From positions 372,001 through 436,000 of the forward strand of contig NZ_JAVRIF010000003.1 in assembly GCF_031846185.1 (NCBI RefSeq): a DNA stretch of 64,000 nt, read 5' to 3'. Numbering within the stretch: position 1 is the stretch's first letter; the number at the start of each line of letters is the position of its first letter. This document shows, piece by piece, positions 1 through 8,335 of the stretch. Made by a program: the position numbers and the translations under genes. The notes under the pieces were generated by a model, which was not told the DNA's origin, did not search any database, and saw only the letters and a program-made list of their open reading frames with translations. The DNA is from Thalassotalea_H castellviae (GTDB lineage Bacteria; Pseudomonadota; Gammaproteobacteria; Enterobacterales; Alteromonadaceae).

Positions 1-101
1 TTCATTTGCAGTTTTTCAATATTCCATTGCGATAAAGATAAATGACTGACTTGGTAACAAAATAGAAATATGCGTTCAAATTGTATTTTTAAGTCTTTCA
101 T
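1..101 (-). CDS. 5' end of an unidentified gene, cut by the window edge
   Basis: A minus-strand reading frame starts with ATG at 101 and stays open to the window edge (33 residues, beginning MKDLKIQFER). A good ribosome binding site (AAGGA, 6 bases before the ATG) lies between it and the stop codon of the next gene upstream, so the two are probably cotranscribed. The visible residues match no family I can name. Confidence 0.5.
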   Translation of the reverse strand, partial: MKDLKIQFERIFLFCYQVSHLSLSQWNIEKLQM

Positions 102-110
102 GATTGTTCC

Positions 111-623
111 TTAATCTGCTGCCACAGTATCTAAACCAGCGGAAGTAGTCATGCTTGTTGATGATTTAAAATAAGCAAGGTTATCTAAAATAATAGAATT
201 TTCAGATAAAGACTTTGCTGTTAGTAAATCTTCATAAGCACTGTAGCTTTCATTGTTTAAATGTTTGGCGATACTACGGTTGCTATATGCTAATGCTTTT
301 AATAATTTACCATGACGACCACGAGTAGCGTTGACAGATAAAGAATCGATTGCTTTAGTACAAGACTCTTCGGCTTTATCAAATTTATACGTTTTGATTT
401 GTGCTGCACATAAGTTCATTGCATGGTTAAAATCGATGGTTTTTTTCATCTCAATGTCTTTCATACCATTTGCATAATCGCCAGCGACAATTTTATCTGC
501 GCCAGTTGTATGTTTAACTACAGCAACTTTAAATTTTTCTGCGCTGTCTAATGCAAATGTTGTACTGCTACACAATAGTAACAATGAGGGTAATGTTTTT
601 GAAACGAGTGTATTAAGTTTCAT
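111..623 (-). CDS. secreted TPR-like protein of unknown function
   Basis: The 170-residue protein starts with a signal peptide (MKLNTLVSKTL, then a Leu/Ser-rich core ending near FALDS), so it should be exported. The start at 623 is preferred over an in-frame ATG 13 codons upstream because AAAAGGA precedes it at normal distance and the signal peptide follows directly. The middle holds helical repeats of tetratricopeptide type: one around AEESCTKAIDSL and another around YSAYEDLLTAKSL, with alternating small and aromatic residues. It is followed within 10 bases by another minus-strand gene. Function cannot be deduced; TPR units usually mediate protein-protein contacts. Confidence 0.7.
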   Translation of the reverse strand: MKLNTLVSKTLPSLLLLCSSTTFALDSAEKFKVAVVKHTTGADKIVAGDYANGMKDIEMKKTIDFNHAMNLCAAQIKTYKFDKAEESCTKAIDSLSVNATRGRHGKLLKALAYSNRSIAKHLNNESYSAYEDLLTAKSLSENSIILDNLAYFKSSTSMTTSAGLDTVAAD

Positions 624-745
624 GATTTTGTCCTTTTCATTAAAGTTAGAAGTTAATGTCAATGTTGTTGACGGTTGTTACTTTAAGAAAAAGGTTGATG
701 GCTGACAAACGACAAAATTACAGCCATCAATTGAAATTAATTCAC

Positions 746-1624
746 TTATAAAGAAAACTCTTGTTTTATCCAAGTGGCAAAGCTATCAAGCTCACTTCCT
801 TCGTTGATACTTTCATGCCTAATTAAAAAGTATTTATCATTGGTGACGAGTTCATGATCAAATAATTTCACTAATAATTGTTCACTAAACCATGATTTAC
901 TCATAGGTAAAGGAACCAGTGCGATTCCCATGCCTTGCTGTGCCGCTCTAGCAACACCAAACATGCTGTCAAATTGAATAATTTGCTTTGGATCGAAATC
1001 TTCTATGTCTACTCTGTCAGCCCACTGATGCCAAGACCAAGGGCGAGATTGATGAAGAATTAACGGCACTTCTTTTAAAGCGTCGTAGCCTAAACTTGAC
1101 CATTTTTTATATAAACTTTTATTGCACGCAGGAGCATAGCGAATCGGAAATAGCTCATGAACAATACTGCCATTAGGCTTACCATTAGCTAATACTATCG
1201 AAAGCTCGGCTGGAATATTGGTTTGATTTGCCGATTTGACGGTTTCCAATTGTAAGTTGATGGTTGGATTTTCTTCCGTCCAAACACTCAATTTTGGAAT
1301 AAACAATTCACTGGCAAAAAATTCCGGTAATGTGATAGTGATGGTTTTGTTTTCTTCTGTGGCCGTAAACCTACCTATGGTAGCTTCTAACTCTTGAATT
1401 ATAGGTTGTACGGCATTGTAAAATTTCTTACCTGAGGTGGTTAATTTTATCGCGCGAGTTTGTCGCTCAAATAGGGTAAAGCCTATTTGTTCTTCTAATT
1501 GTTTGATCTGGTGACTAACAGCCGAAGGTGTTAAAAATAGCTGTGAAGCTGCATGTTTGAAACTTAAACATTTGGCTGCGATACAAAAAGATCGCAGTCC
1601 GCGGATAGGTGTTTGAATAGCCAT
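746..1624 (-). CDS. LysR-family transcriptional regulator (GcvA-like)
   Basis: The N-terminal winged helix-turn-helix is typical of LysR proteins (LRSFCIAAKCLSFKHAASQL, then TPSAVSHQIKQLEEQIG, then LFERQTRAIKLT). A periplasmic-binding-protein-like effector domain fills the rest of about 292 residues. The start is taken as ATG at 1624, which gives the usual short lead before the helix-turn-helix; a GTG at 1654 in the same frame would add ten residues. No partner gene is adjacent in divergent orientation, so the target is unknown. The upstream DNA carries four same-direction copies of TGGTGC between 1757 and 1836 that may be binding sites. Confidence 0.9.
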   Translation of the reverse strand: MAIQTPIRGLRSFCIAAKCLSFKHAASQLFLTPSAVSHQIKQLEEQIGFTLFERQTRAIKLTTSGKKFYNAVQPIIQELEATIGRFTATEENKTITITLPEFFASELFIPKLSVWTEENPTINLQLETVKSANQTNIPAELSIVLANGKPNGSIVHELFPIRYAPACNKSLYKKWSSLGYDALKEVPLILHQSRPWSWHQWADRVDIEDFDPKQIIQFDSMFGVARAAQQGMGIALVPLPMSKSWFSEQLLVKLFDHELVTNDKYFLIRHESINEGSELDSFATWIKQEFSL

Positions 1625-1896
1625 TAATGAATACTTTTGATGATCCCAATCCACCTACAGCAAATGTTAGACCAGTAATGCCAGTCTTTAATTTTTTTGT
1701 ACTCATTACGGTTTGTCTGGGTTATATACGTTTTTTATCTATATTATAAAAATAGCTGGTGCAAATATAACCATAAATTTTGGATTGCTTGCCCTGTTTT
1801 GGTGCTATGTATTGTATTGGTGCAAAACGATGGTGCAGTGTTGTAAAATGAAAAGTTGTTTTTTATTCACTATTGTTAAATGTATAAATGACAGGT

Positions 1897-1926
1897 AGAA
1901 AAAAAGGGTGCGAAAAACGCACCCTT
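1897..1926 (-). terminator. rho-independent terminator of the GTPase/c-di-GMP operon
   Basis: A perfect 9-bp stem (AAGGGTGCG at 1904-1912 with CGCACCCTT at 1918-1926) with a 5-base loop is followed on the minus strand by a run of Ts. It lies downstream of the minus-strand operon that ends at 2104. Confidence 0.85.
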
Positions 1927-1950
1927 AACATCAAACAAATGTTTAAAAAT

Positions 1951-2040
1951 TTAGAAATCTGGGGAGATTCCGAAAACAAGTTCATCATATGGTAACCCGA
2001 TGTCTTGGACAAACGAGATAAAATCACCTGATAGATTAAT
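1951..2040 (-). pseudogene. protein-like fragment, possible frameshifted small gene
   Basis: One minus-strand frame reads a strikingly protein-like tail (SGDFISFVQDIGLPYDELVF, then GISPDF and stop at 1951). It lacks ATG, GTG or TTG: the frame is closed upstream by TAA. A different frame begins with ATG at 2056 (MDKLIK) and would join it by a one-base shift. The terminator follows 25 bases after the stop. It may be a remnant, a frameshifted micro-gene, or chance. I do not recognise the family. Confidence 0.3.
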
Positions 2041-2103
2041 TTAATTAACTTGTCCATAAATAAACCATAAATCCTAACATTCACGCTGCCTTGCCTATAC
2101 ACA

Positions 2104-4239
2104 TTAATAAAATTCTTTTATTAACTTTAAGAAGGATTCAAAGTTTATTGGCCGACTGTATAAATAGCCTTGCACAGAATTGCAGGCATTATTTTTAAGA
2201 AATTTTAATTGTTCTACCGTTTCTACGCCTTCAGCGGTAACACCTAAATTGAGATTATGTGCCATAGCAATCACGGCTCTAACTATGGCTTTATCATTAT
2301 CGTCAACCACGATATCTTTAACAAAGGATTGATCTATCTTGACAAAATCTAAAGGAAGCCTTTTAAGATAAGCTAATGAGCTATAGCCAGTACCAAAATC
2401 ATCAACAGATACGCTCATGCCTATTGCTCTTATTTTACTTAATAATTTTTCAGCTATTGCATAATCATTGACTAAAACGCCTTCAGTAACTTCAAACTCT
2501 AATAGGTCAGGTTCAATGTTATATTCTTTTATACAATTATGAATAAAAGAAAATAAATTTTCTTCAATGACTTGAGAGGGAGATAAATTGATAGAAATTT
2601 TTATGTTATAGCCATGTTTATTCAATTGTTTGACTAATTCACAAGCTGATTTAATGACCCAATGACCAATCGCGTTTATTAATTCGCTTTTTTCTGCTTC
2701 CGGAATAAATTGAATTGGAGAAATAAGACCTTTTTCTGGATGATTCCATCTTATTAACGCTTCAGCTTTATAAATAGAGTTTTGTTCTAAGTTAACAATT
2801 GGTTGTAAATACAATTCAAATTGGTGGTACTTGATGGCATCTCTAAGCTCTTTTTCTAATTCAATAATATGCAATGAAGCATCTTGCAATGATTGAGAAT
2901 AAAATTGTATGGAATTCTTGTTATTATTATCTTTGCCGCTATATGCACTTAAATCGACAAATTTCATGAGTTCTTCAACGCTATTGGCATCTTTTGGATA
3001 ATTCGCCGCACCTACACTTACACTAATTGAATAGGGTTCACCTTTTGTACTGATAAAGGGTTTGTATGTACAAGCAAATATTTTATCAAGTCTTTTTTTA
3101 CAGTCGTGTTCATTTTCAATATCAGACAAAATAATGGCAAACTCATCACCACCAATACGGGCTAAATAGTCGTTATTATTTAACGTTGCAGTGATCCTTT
3201 CACTTAACTCGATCAATAATTTATCGCCATCATCATGTCCATAATATTCATTATGAGAACGAAAATTATTGATATCTAAATACAATAAGTAAAAAGGCTT
3301 GTGTTCATTGGTCTGTCGTTCAAGTTTTTGCCAAAAAGAAAAACGGTTAGGTAATTCAGTGAGCATATCTTGGAGTGCAAGCTGTTCATTTTTTTGCACT
3401 AAATGCTTAATGTTGGTGACGTCATTGGTGAAAATTATCCAGTTATTGACTTCATTAAGCTCAGTTTTTACGGGATATAAGGCTATTTTTAACCATTTTA
3501 ATGTCGAAGGAGGTGATATCCAACAAAGTTCGCCATCCCATCCTGATTTGGTGTTCATAATACGGTCAAACTCAGGCAATTGGCTTTTCATTAAGTTAAA
3601 AATAATATCAATGGGCTTTTCATCATGTTCGAGGGCTTGACGTCGTTGTTCAAATAATGAATAAGTTGATGAGTTTTCGATAAGTGTTTGTAATGAACTA
3701 TCGGTAATAATAACGGAAAAACCTGCATTTTCTATCGCTTTCGTTAATGCAATTAATATATCTCCTTGCTGCTCCGGTTTTTTCAGAATGGTAAGTAAAC
3801 GAGAATGTAAATATTCATTTTGCTCGATTAGCCGATCGTTGGATAATAATAATTCTCGGGCAGATTGTAAGGTATTTTGTTTGCTCTTAAATTCTTCAGC
3901 TAAGCTCGTTATCAATAATATATTTTTATCGTTGTGTCTTATTGCTGTGGCTTCAAGGTGTAGTTCTTTTTGATTGTCGGTTACTTCGGTCCAAAAACCT
4001 GATTTAAGGGTATTGTTGCGATTACCTTGCCATACTTGTTGTGCATCAATTAAAAAGTCTTGTAAAAATGGCGTGTGATCATCAATAAAAATGGTGTCTT
4101 GTTGATGTAATAATGGAAATAAATCAAAAGCCCACTGGCTATTTCCGGCGATACGTTGCACTTCTCCTGTATCACAGTTGGTAACTTCAAAAATTACCTG
4201 TTGCAAAGAATTAAGTACGCTGAGTAAAGTTGCATGCAT
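2104..4239 (-). CDS. GGDEF/EAL dual-domain cyclic di-GMP enzyme
   Basis: This 711-residue protein has a PAS-like N-terminal half, a GGDEF diguanylate cyclase domain with the intact signature GGDEF near residue 365, and an EAL phosphodiesterase domain with intact EAL near 494. Further EAL residues are present: NLSPSQ, EVTEG, DDFGTGYSS and KIDQSFV. The inhibitory RxxD site before GGDEF is not conserved (NNND). Both activities are therefore possible on sequence. No transmembrane segment or signal peptide is evident, so it should be cytoplasmic. The start at 4239 has GGAG at good distance and lies 4 bases after the GTPase stop; an in-frame ATG at 4269 would overlap that gene. It is the last gene of a four-gene operon, suggesting that its activity is tied to the GTPase module. 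Confidence 0.93.
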   Translation of the reverse strand: MHATLLSVLNSLQQVIFEVTNCDTGEVQRIAGNSQWAFDLFPLLHQQDTIFIDDHTPFLQDFLIDAQQVWQGNRNNTLKSGFWTEVTDNQKELHLEATAIRHNDKNILLITSLAEEFKSKQNTLQSARELLLSNDRLIEQNEYLHSRLLTILKKPEQQGDILIALTKAIENAGFSVIITDSSLQTLIENSSTYSLFEQRRQALEHDEKPIDIIFNLMKSQLPEFDRIMNTKSGWDGELCWISPPSTLKWLKIALYPVKTELNEVNNWIIFTNDVTNIKHLVQKNEQLALQDMLTELPNRFSFWQKLERQTNEHKPFYLLYLDINNFRSHNEYYGHDDGDKLLIELSERITATLNNNDYLARIGGDEFAIILSDIENEHDCKKRLDKIFACTYKPFISTKGEPYSISVSVGAANYPKDANSVEELMKFVDLSAYSGKDNNNKNSIQFYSQSLQDASLHIIELEKELRDAIKYHQFELYLQPIVNLEQNSIYKAEALIRWNHPEKGLISPIQFIPEAEKSELINAIGHWVIKSACELVKQLNKHGYNIKISINLSPSQVIEENLFSFIHNCIKEYNIEPDLLEFEVTEGVLVNDYAIAEKLLSKIRAIGMSVSVDDFGTGYSSLAYLKRLPLDFVKIDQSFVKDIVVDDNDKAIVRAVIAMAHNLNLGVTAEGVETVEQLKFLKNNACNSVQGYLYSRPINFESFLKLIKEFY

Positions 4240-4243
4240 GTTA

Positions 4244-4738
4244 TTACTCCTGAAGCGTAAGCTCGGCAATTGCTTGGAACATTTCTTCTACTTTACTGCC
4301 AGTTTTAGCGCTGGTATTAAAGTGAGCGTTAAATAACGATTGATATTGTTTTGTTTTACTATCTTCTAAATGCCAGTTTGCTTGTAAATCACTTTTATTA
4401 ATGGCGAGAATTGCCGGGACATTATTGGCTTTTCTCGCTAACGCATGGATTTCAAGCCCCTCGATTAAAGAGGTATTTCTCGTTTGATCTACTACGATGA
4501 TATAAGCAGCAGCTCCCCGTAAATACTTATCTTGAAAAACATTGTAGCGGTCATATCCCTCAACATCCCATAACATTAATTGAACTTCTTGTTGAGCCAC
4601 ATTGACAACTTTTTTATCAACTTTCACGCCAATAGATGTCAGGTATTTTTCATTAAAAATACCTTCAACGTATTGCTTAACCAAACTGGTTTTACCGACG
4701 CTAGATGCCCCTAAAAGGCATATCTTTTTTTGAATCAA
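4244..4738 (-). CDS. bacterial Rab/Ras-like small GTPase
   Basis: At 164 residues this is a minimal Ras-superfamily G domain. Visible motifs: P-loop GASSVGKTS (10-18), switch I threonine near 35, DxxG as WDVEG (57-61), NKSD (114-117) and SAK (143-145). The residue after DxxG is Tyr, where Ras and Rab proteins carry the catalytic Gln, so intrinsic GTP hydrolysis is probably weak and a partner GAP may be needed. No lipidation site is seen. It lies between a membrane protein with a roadblock-like domain, the fold family of known partners such as MglB, and a c-di-GMP enzyme. A role as a switch between them is inference. Confidence 0.9.
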   Translation of the reverse strand: MIQKKICLLGASSVGKTSLVKQYVEGIFNEKYLTSIGVKVDKKVVNVAQQEVQLMLWDVEGYDRYNVFQDKYLRGAAAYIIVVDQTRNTSLIEGLEIHALARKANNVPAILAINKSDLQANWHLEDSKTKQYQSLFNAHFNTSAKTGSKVEEMFQAIAELTLQE

Positions 4739-4827
4739 AATCCATCTCTTTATTAAGTTGTTATTAATGTTGTTATCTAATTATGCCAATTAACTGTGAT
4801 AAACCTATCAACCCATTAACCATTGCA

Positions 4828-6591
4828 TTAGTTAGTTGTATGCTCAACATAGATAATATTAAACATAACCTTTCTCGCGGTGTTTTTCACATCTTTTATG
4901 TTGATTTGTCCAATACCTGTGACATACATTTGTTCTCTTTTTAACCCTAGTTTAGTTAAAGCTAAGGCGGTATTTTCAGCTCGTTTTAAGCTAAGTGCAT
5001 TATTTGTAATGACATTACCCGTATTATCACTACAGCCCATAATGATCAAACCCACACTTTTGTTAAGTTGGCTAGCTAACAAACTTAGCTGAGTAACTTG
5101 TTGTTTTAGCAACTGTAAATCGTCTGTCATTGACGCATTGACTTGAGCATCACCGCTATCAAAACTTAATTGGATACTGGCTATTTTACCGACTAACGCT
5201 TTGAATACTTGCTGATTAATGCTAACTGATTCGGCAAGTGGACGACTGTTTGTAAGTGTTAATTCTTTCTCGTTTAATTCGTTTGGTTTTAATCCTATTT
5301 CAACCAGTTTAGACGTTAATTGTTGATGATTAGTGTAATCTAACTGTCCGTATAAGTTTAGTTGGTCATTCTGCCAATCAAAAGTAATTTGAGGGTATTT
5401 CTGTAGGACTTCTTCGATACGTATTTTTATTAACTCTGGTGACAATGAGTAATATCTTCGCTCTTTTAATGTTACATTTTCGAAAGGTATTTTCTGTAAT
5501 TCAAACCATTTCTGTACAGATAAAGCACTAGGATCACGCATTAAGTCTAAAGAGATCAGCTGTTTTGAGTGTACCTCAAGGTTTTTCACCACAATACCAG
5601 CTTCATGATCAATCGCTATAATCTGCTGATGTAACTTATCAAGTTTGTACCAATTAAGTGATTTAAAGCCGATAAATAAAATGGATATAGCCATAATAAA
5701 CCAAGCAAACCATGGTTTTCTTCTGTTTGAGGTTTGTTCCGGTTTTTCTTCGGTTAATAAGCAGTCATTTAATTGTGTATCGACATTTTCAAAAGGAGCA
5801 TTATCGCCATTAAATTGCTGAAATTCTTGTTGATATAAGTGGTGAACTTCTTCAAGGGTAAGTTGCAATTGTTCATTAAGTGATTGCGGAGGTGTTCCTG
5901 AAACTGCCGCGACAATGATGGCACTAGGCCCAGGTTTAATTAATAAATTGAAATTATCAGTACTTACCGTCTGTAACTGTTCTTTGACGCCATTATCATC
6001 AAGTTGAAATGAGTCGCCTACAAAATCATTAATGGCGGTAAGCATTGAAGAAATTAACTCAGCATCGTTTTGACTTTGTTGATCTAAGTTAACCGCTTTT
6101 AAGAGCAAACCTGTTTCCTGATGGATCAGAAAAATGTGTTCAACACGATAATTATAAGTTTGCGAAACGACATATTGTGTAAAACTAACACCTGCCTGCC
6201 AAGCTTTAAAACGCCATGTTAAGCCTTTTATTGTAAAACTGTGTTCAATTAATTGGTTTGTTCTCTCGATAAAATTAGACAGAAAAGCACCGACAGATTT
6301 TCGCACTAAGCTGCCCATCAGAGGATAAAGTGAACTGATTAAACGATCGCTATGATGCGTTACTGAGTGCTCTACAGAGTTTTCTACAATGGGTAAGAGT
6401 ACTTTTTTTATTGAATCGTCTTTTTTCTGTCTGTCATGAAAAGCTTCTGTTAGCACATTTGAAACTATGCTTCGAGCATCTTTATTTACGGCGTCGGTGA
6501 TCCGCTGATTATCTTGACCTAGAATGATGTGTCTAAGCTGTTCTAGCTCTTGTTGTGACTCTTGGTCTGACACTGAAGTATCTTTTGGCAT
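4828..6591 (-). CDS. membrane protein with roadblock-like and OmpA-like domains
   Basis: The 587-residue protein has four visible parts. Residues 1-140 are helical, starting with ELEQLRHIILG. Residues about 148-232 read like a roadblock/longin fold (YRVEHIFLIHQETGLLL, then NDAELISSMLTAINDFVGDS). One transmembrane helix lies at about 293-313 after RRK. The C-terminus (about 470-582) is OmpA/MotB-like and should bind peptidoglycan (GCSDNTG and LSLKRAEN correspond to the usual GHTDxxG and LSxxRA). The roadblock-like part would face the cytoplasm and the OmpA part the periplasm. Its ATG overlaps the preceding stop (TAATG). I regard it as an uncharacterised conserved OmpA-type family; the roadblock call rests on pattern only. 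Confidence 0.85.
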   Translation of the reverse strand: MPKDTSVSDQESQQELEQLRHIILGQDNQRITDAVNKDARSIVSNVLTEAFHDRQKKDDSIKKVLLPIVENSVEHSVTHHSDRLISSLYPLMGSLVRKSVGAFLSNFIERTNQLIEHSFTIKGLTWRFKAWQAGVSFTQYVVSQTYNYRVEHIFLIHQETGLLLKAVNLDQQSQNDAELISSMLTAINDFVGDSFQLDDNGVKEQLQTVSTDNFNLLIKPGPSAIIVAAVSGTPPQSLNEQLQLTLEEVHHLYQQEFQQFNGDNAPFENVDTQLNDCLLTEEKPEQTSNRRKPWFAWFIMAISILFIGFKSLNWYKLDKLHQQIIAIDHEAGIVVKNLEVHSKQLISLDLMRDPSALSVQKWFELQKIPFENVTLKERRYYSLSPELIKIRIEEVLQKYPQITFDWQNDQLNLYGQLDYTNHQQLTSKLVEIGLKPNELNEKELTLTNSRPLAESVSINQQVFKALVGKIASIQLSFDSGDAQVNASMTDDLQLLKQQVTQLSLLASQLNKSVGLIIMGCSDNTGNVITNNALSLKRAENTALALTKLGLKREQMYVTGIGQINIKDVKNTARKVMFNIIYVEHTTN

Positions 6592-7127
6592 TATAACTGG
6601 TCATCTTCCAAGTTAGTTGCCATAGTCGCAAGCAACTTGGCCAATGTTTTTCTATCTGTTTTTGAAGACGTTAATTCATTTGAGACTTCTTCTAAATGTG
6701 TTTTCAATTGGCTAATTTGTTGATCAAAATTATTGGAAAGGGTAGAGCTTTCATTATCAAGCGATTGATTTAAATCTTTAAAATCTTGTTGAGTAGCACT
6801 AGCAAACATTTCATGTTCAGAATATAAACTGTCTAAGGATTTTTGTAGATTCGCCTCGTTATCATCGTGAGATTTATCAATGAAAGCGATTCGTTCATCG
6901 ATTTCTAATTGTTTAGTTTCAACTGTTTTTTGAAATGAAGAGATTTTATTTGCTAATCGTTGTTCAAGCGAGTTGATTGATTTCTCCATTTCGCTTTTCA
7001 ATGCCGCTAGTTGCGCCATAAGCTTTTGCTCTGCCGCGCCAAAAACAATGGTCCTTAATTGAGTTAGTTCATCCATAGAAGCGCTATCATTATTCGAAGC
7101 GGTAGCAGCATGTTTTTTATTCGCCAT
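6591..7127 (-). CDS. coiled-coil protein, first gene of the GTPase operon
   Basis: The 178-residue protein is almost entirely predicted coiled coil (long heptad stretches from about residue 35 to 170, few aromatics, no Cys). Near the N-terminus it carries DELTQLRTIVFG, which closely matches ELEQLRHIILG at the start of the next protein in the operon, so the two probably share a docking or oligomerisation element. No signal peptide or membrane segment is evident. AAAGGG precedes the ATG. The TAATG overlap with the next gene indicates translational coupling. Function unknown. Confidence 0.8.
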   Translation of the reverse strand: MANKKHAATASNNDSASMDELTQLRTIVFGAAEQKLMAQLAALKSEMEKSINSLEQRLANKISSFQKTVETKQLEIDERIAFIDKSHDDNEANLQKSLDSLYSEHEMFASATQQDFKDLNQSLDNESSTLSNNFDQQISQLKTHLEEVSNELTSSKTDRKTLAKLLATMATNLEDDQL

Positions 7128-7610
7128 AGTAATATCCCTTTCAAGCCATTTTATTATTAAAATAAGTGTAACAGTTATCTTAAATATTGCCTGAAAGTAG
7201 AGAAATTATTTCCTATAAACCAATAGTTTGAATTGATTTCACTGGTAACCTTGCTAGATTTTTTACTTGATTTAATTAAGTGATGTAAATTGTTTGTTAG
7301 CGATTATAGTTTGAAAAATAAAGCCTTAAGACAATAAAATGTCTTTTTTCAGCGTAGATTAGGATTAAATTTTGTTTAAATTCTGGTTGACCACTTAGTT
7401 AACAATCAGCTGGTAATTTTTATTATCAATTTTGTTAAAAAATAGTTACATTTCGTTAAATTTTTATGATAGCTTATCGGAAAAAGGAGCTATTAAACTT
7501 TATAAATCATAAGATTAATATAGTAATTTTGATCTTGATTTTGGTCATAAAGATAACGGATTTATCACACACGAATTTTAAAGATAAACCTGAAATAGCT
7601 GGATAAAAGA
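7128..7610. other. divergent intergenic region
   Basis: About 480 AT-rich bases separate the minus-strand GTPase operon from the plus-strand PEP-CTERM gene, so it must hold promoters for both. I found no GG-N10-GC sigma-54 element here, unlike the region before the other PEP-CTERM gene, and no RNA gene or convincing repeat. Confidence 0.5.
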
Positions 7611-8270
7611 ATGCAATATAAATTAATGTTAATGGTAGTGTTCGGTGTACTTCTTAATAGTGGTAATACTAAAAATGCAGAGGCCGCTTTAATACAATCA
7701 GATTATCTAACTTTAGGAGATAATTTAGCGGTATACGATGAAGACACTGATTTAACATGGTTGGATTTGTCGGTAACGGATGGAAAAGCTTATGAAAGCG
7801 CCTTAATTCCTCATCATGAAAAGGGATTCAATTATGCGAAATCAAGCCATGTTACTCAATTATTCTTAAACTTTTTTGGCGAGACAGTGTCGTATAATTC
7901 TCCTGGTTACAGTACAGGTAATAATTTATTAGCTCAAGAATTCTCAACTCTATTTGGGCTCACCAGCGCTAGCTCATCTTTTGGCTTTTTCTTTGATAAC
8001 GAAAATAAATTTTCATTATTTGGCGTGACGTTAGGAGGAGGGAAGTTATATGCCCCAGATTTTCCTGTCGATTATAATAAGTATTATGATATTGGTAATT
8101 CAGGAGTTGGCACTTATTTAGTAAAACAAGGTCGTATTAGTTTTGATGAACCGGTAATAACTGCATTTTCGCCGAGAGTTGCTGTGCCAGAGCCTGCGAG
8201 TTTGCTTATTTTTATTTTTGGGAGTTTAGGATTGTTCGTTAATCGACGAATGTCATCACATAGTGACTGA
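7611..8270 (+). CDS. PEP-CTERM sorting domain protein
   Basis: This 219-residue protein has an N-terminal signal peptide (hydrophobic stretch ending near NAEAA). Its C-terminus has the tripartite PEP-CTERM signal: VPEPAS, a hydrophobic helix (LLIFIFGSLGLFV) and basic residues (NRR). Such proteins are cleaved and sorted by an exosortase (EpsH/XrtA type) and are linked to exopolysaccharide production. The central part contains DTDLTWLDLSVTDG followed by an aromatic block, a pattern common in secreted PEP-CTERM proteins of unknown function. No exosortase gene is in the window. It stands alone between two minus-strand operons. Confidence 0.85.
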   Translation: MQYKLMLMVVFGVLLNSGNTKNAEAALIQSDYLTLGDNLAVYDEDTDLTWLDLSVTDGKAYESALIPHHEKGFNYAKSSHVTQLFLNFFGETVSYNSPGYSTGNNLLAQEFSTLFGLTSASSSFGFFFDNENKFSLFGVTLGGGKLYAPDFPVDYNKYYDIGNSGVGTYLVKQGRISFDEPVITAFSPRVAVPEPASLLIFIFGSLGLFVNRRMSSHSD

Positions 8271-8335
8271 TATAGATTCACTTTTCAGTCATGTTACTAA
8301 CTAAATAGGTCACTTAATCTAAAAGGTATACTGAT

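Larger units (their letters stand above)
1655..2103. other. intergenic region with TGGTGC repeats, a terminator and a peptide-like remnant
   Basis: About 450 bases without a convincing intact gene. It holds four TGGTGC direct repeats (near 1757, 1800, 1818 and 1831), a minus-strand terminator at 1897-1926 and a protein-like fragment at 1951-2040. The longer frames here have poor composition and overlap the terminator. Confidence 0.6.

Noticed and set aside
1863..2102. 79-residue minus-strand frame after the GGDEF/EAL gene
   Set aside because: It overlaps the operon terminator, has no ribosome binding site and competes with a more protein-like frame at 1951-2040.
4105..4500. Second start of the GGDEF/EAL gene at 4269
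   Set aside because: It would overlap the GTPase gene by 26 bases and lacks a ribosome binding site, whereas 4239 has GGAG at good distance.
7380..7610. Sigma-54 promoter before the first PEP-CTERM gene
   Set aside because: No GG-N10-GC pair with acceptable flanks was found by reading the whole region.
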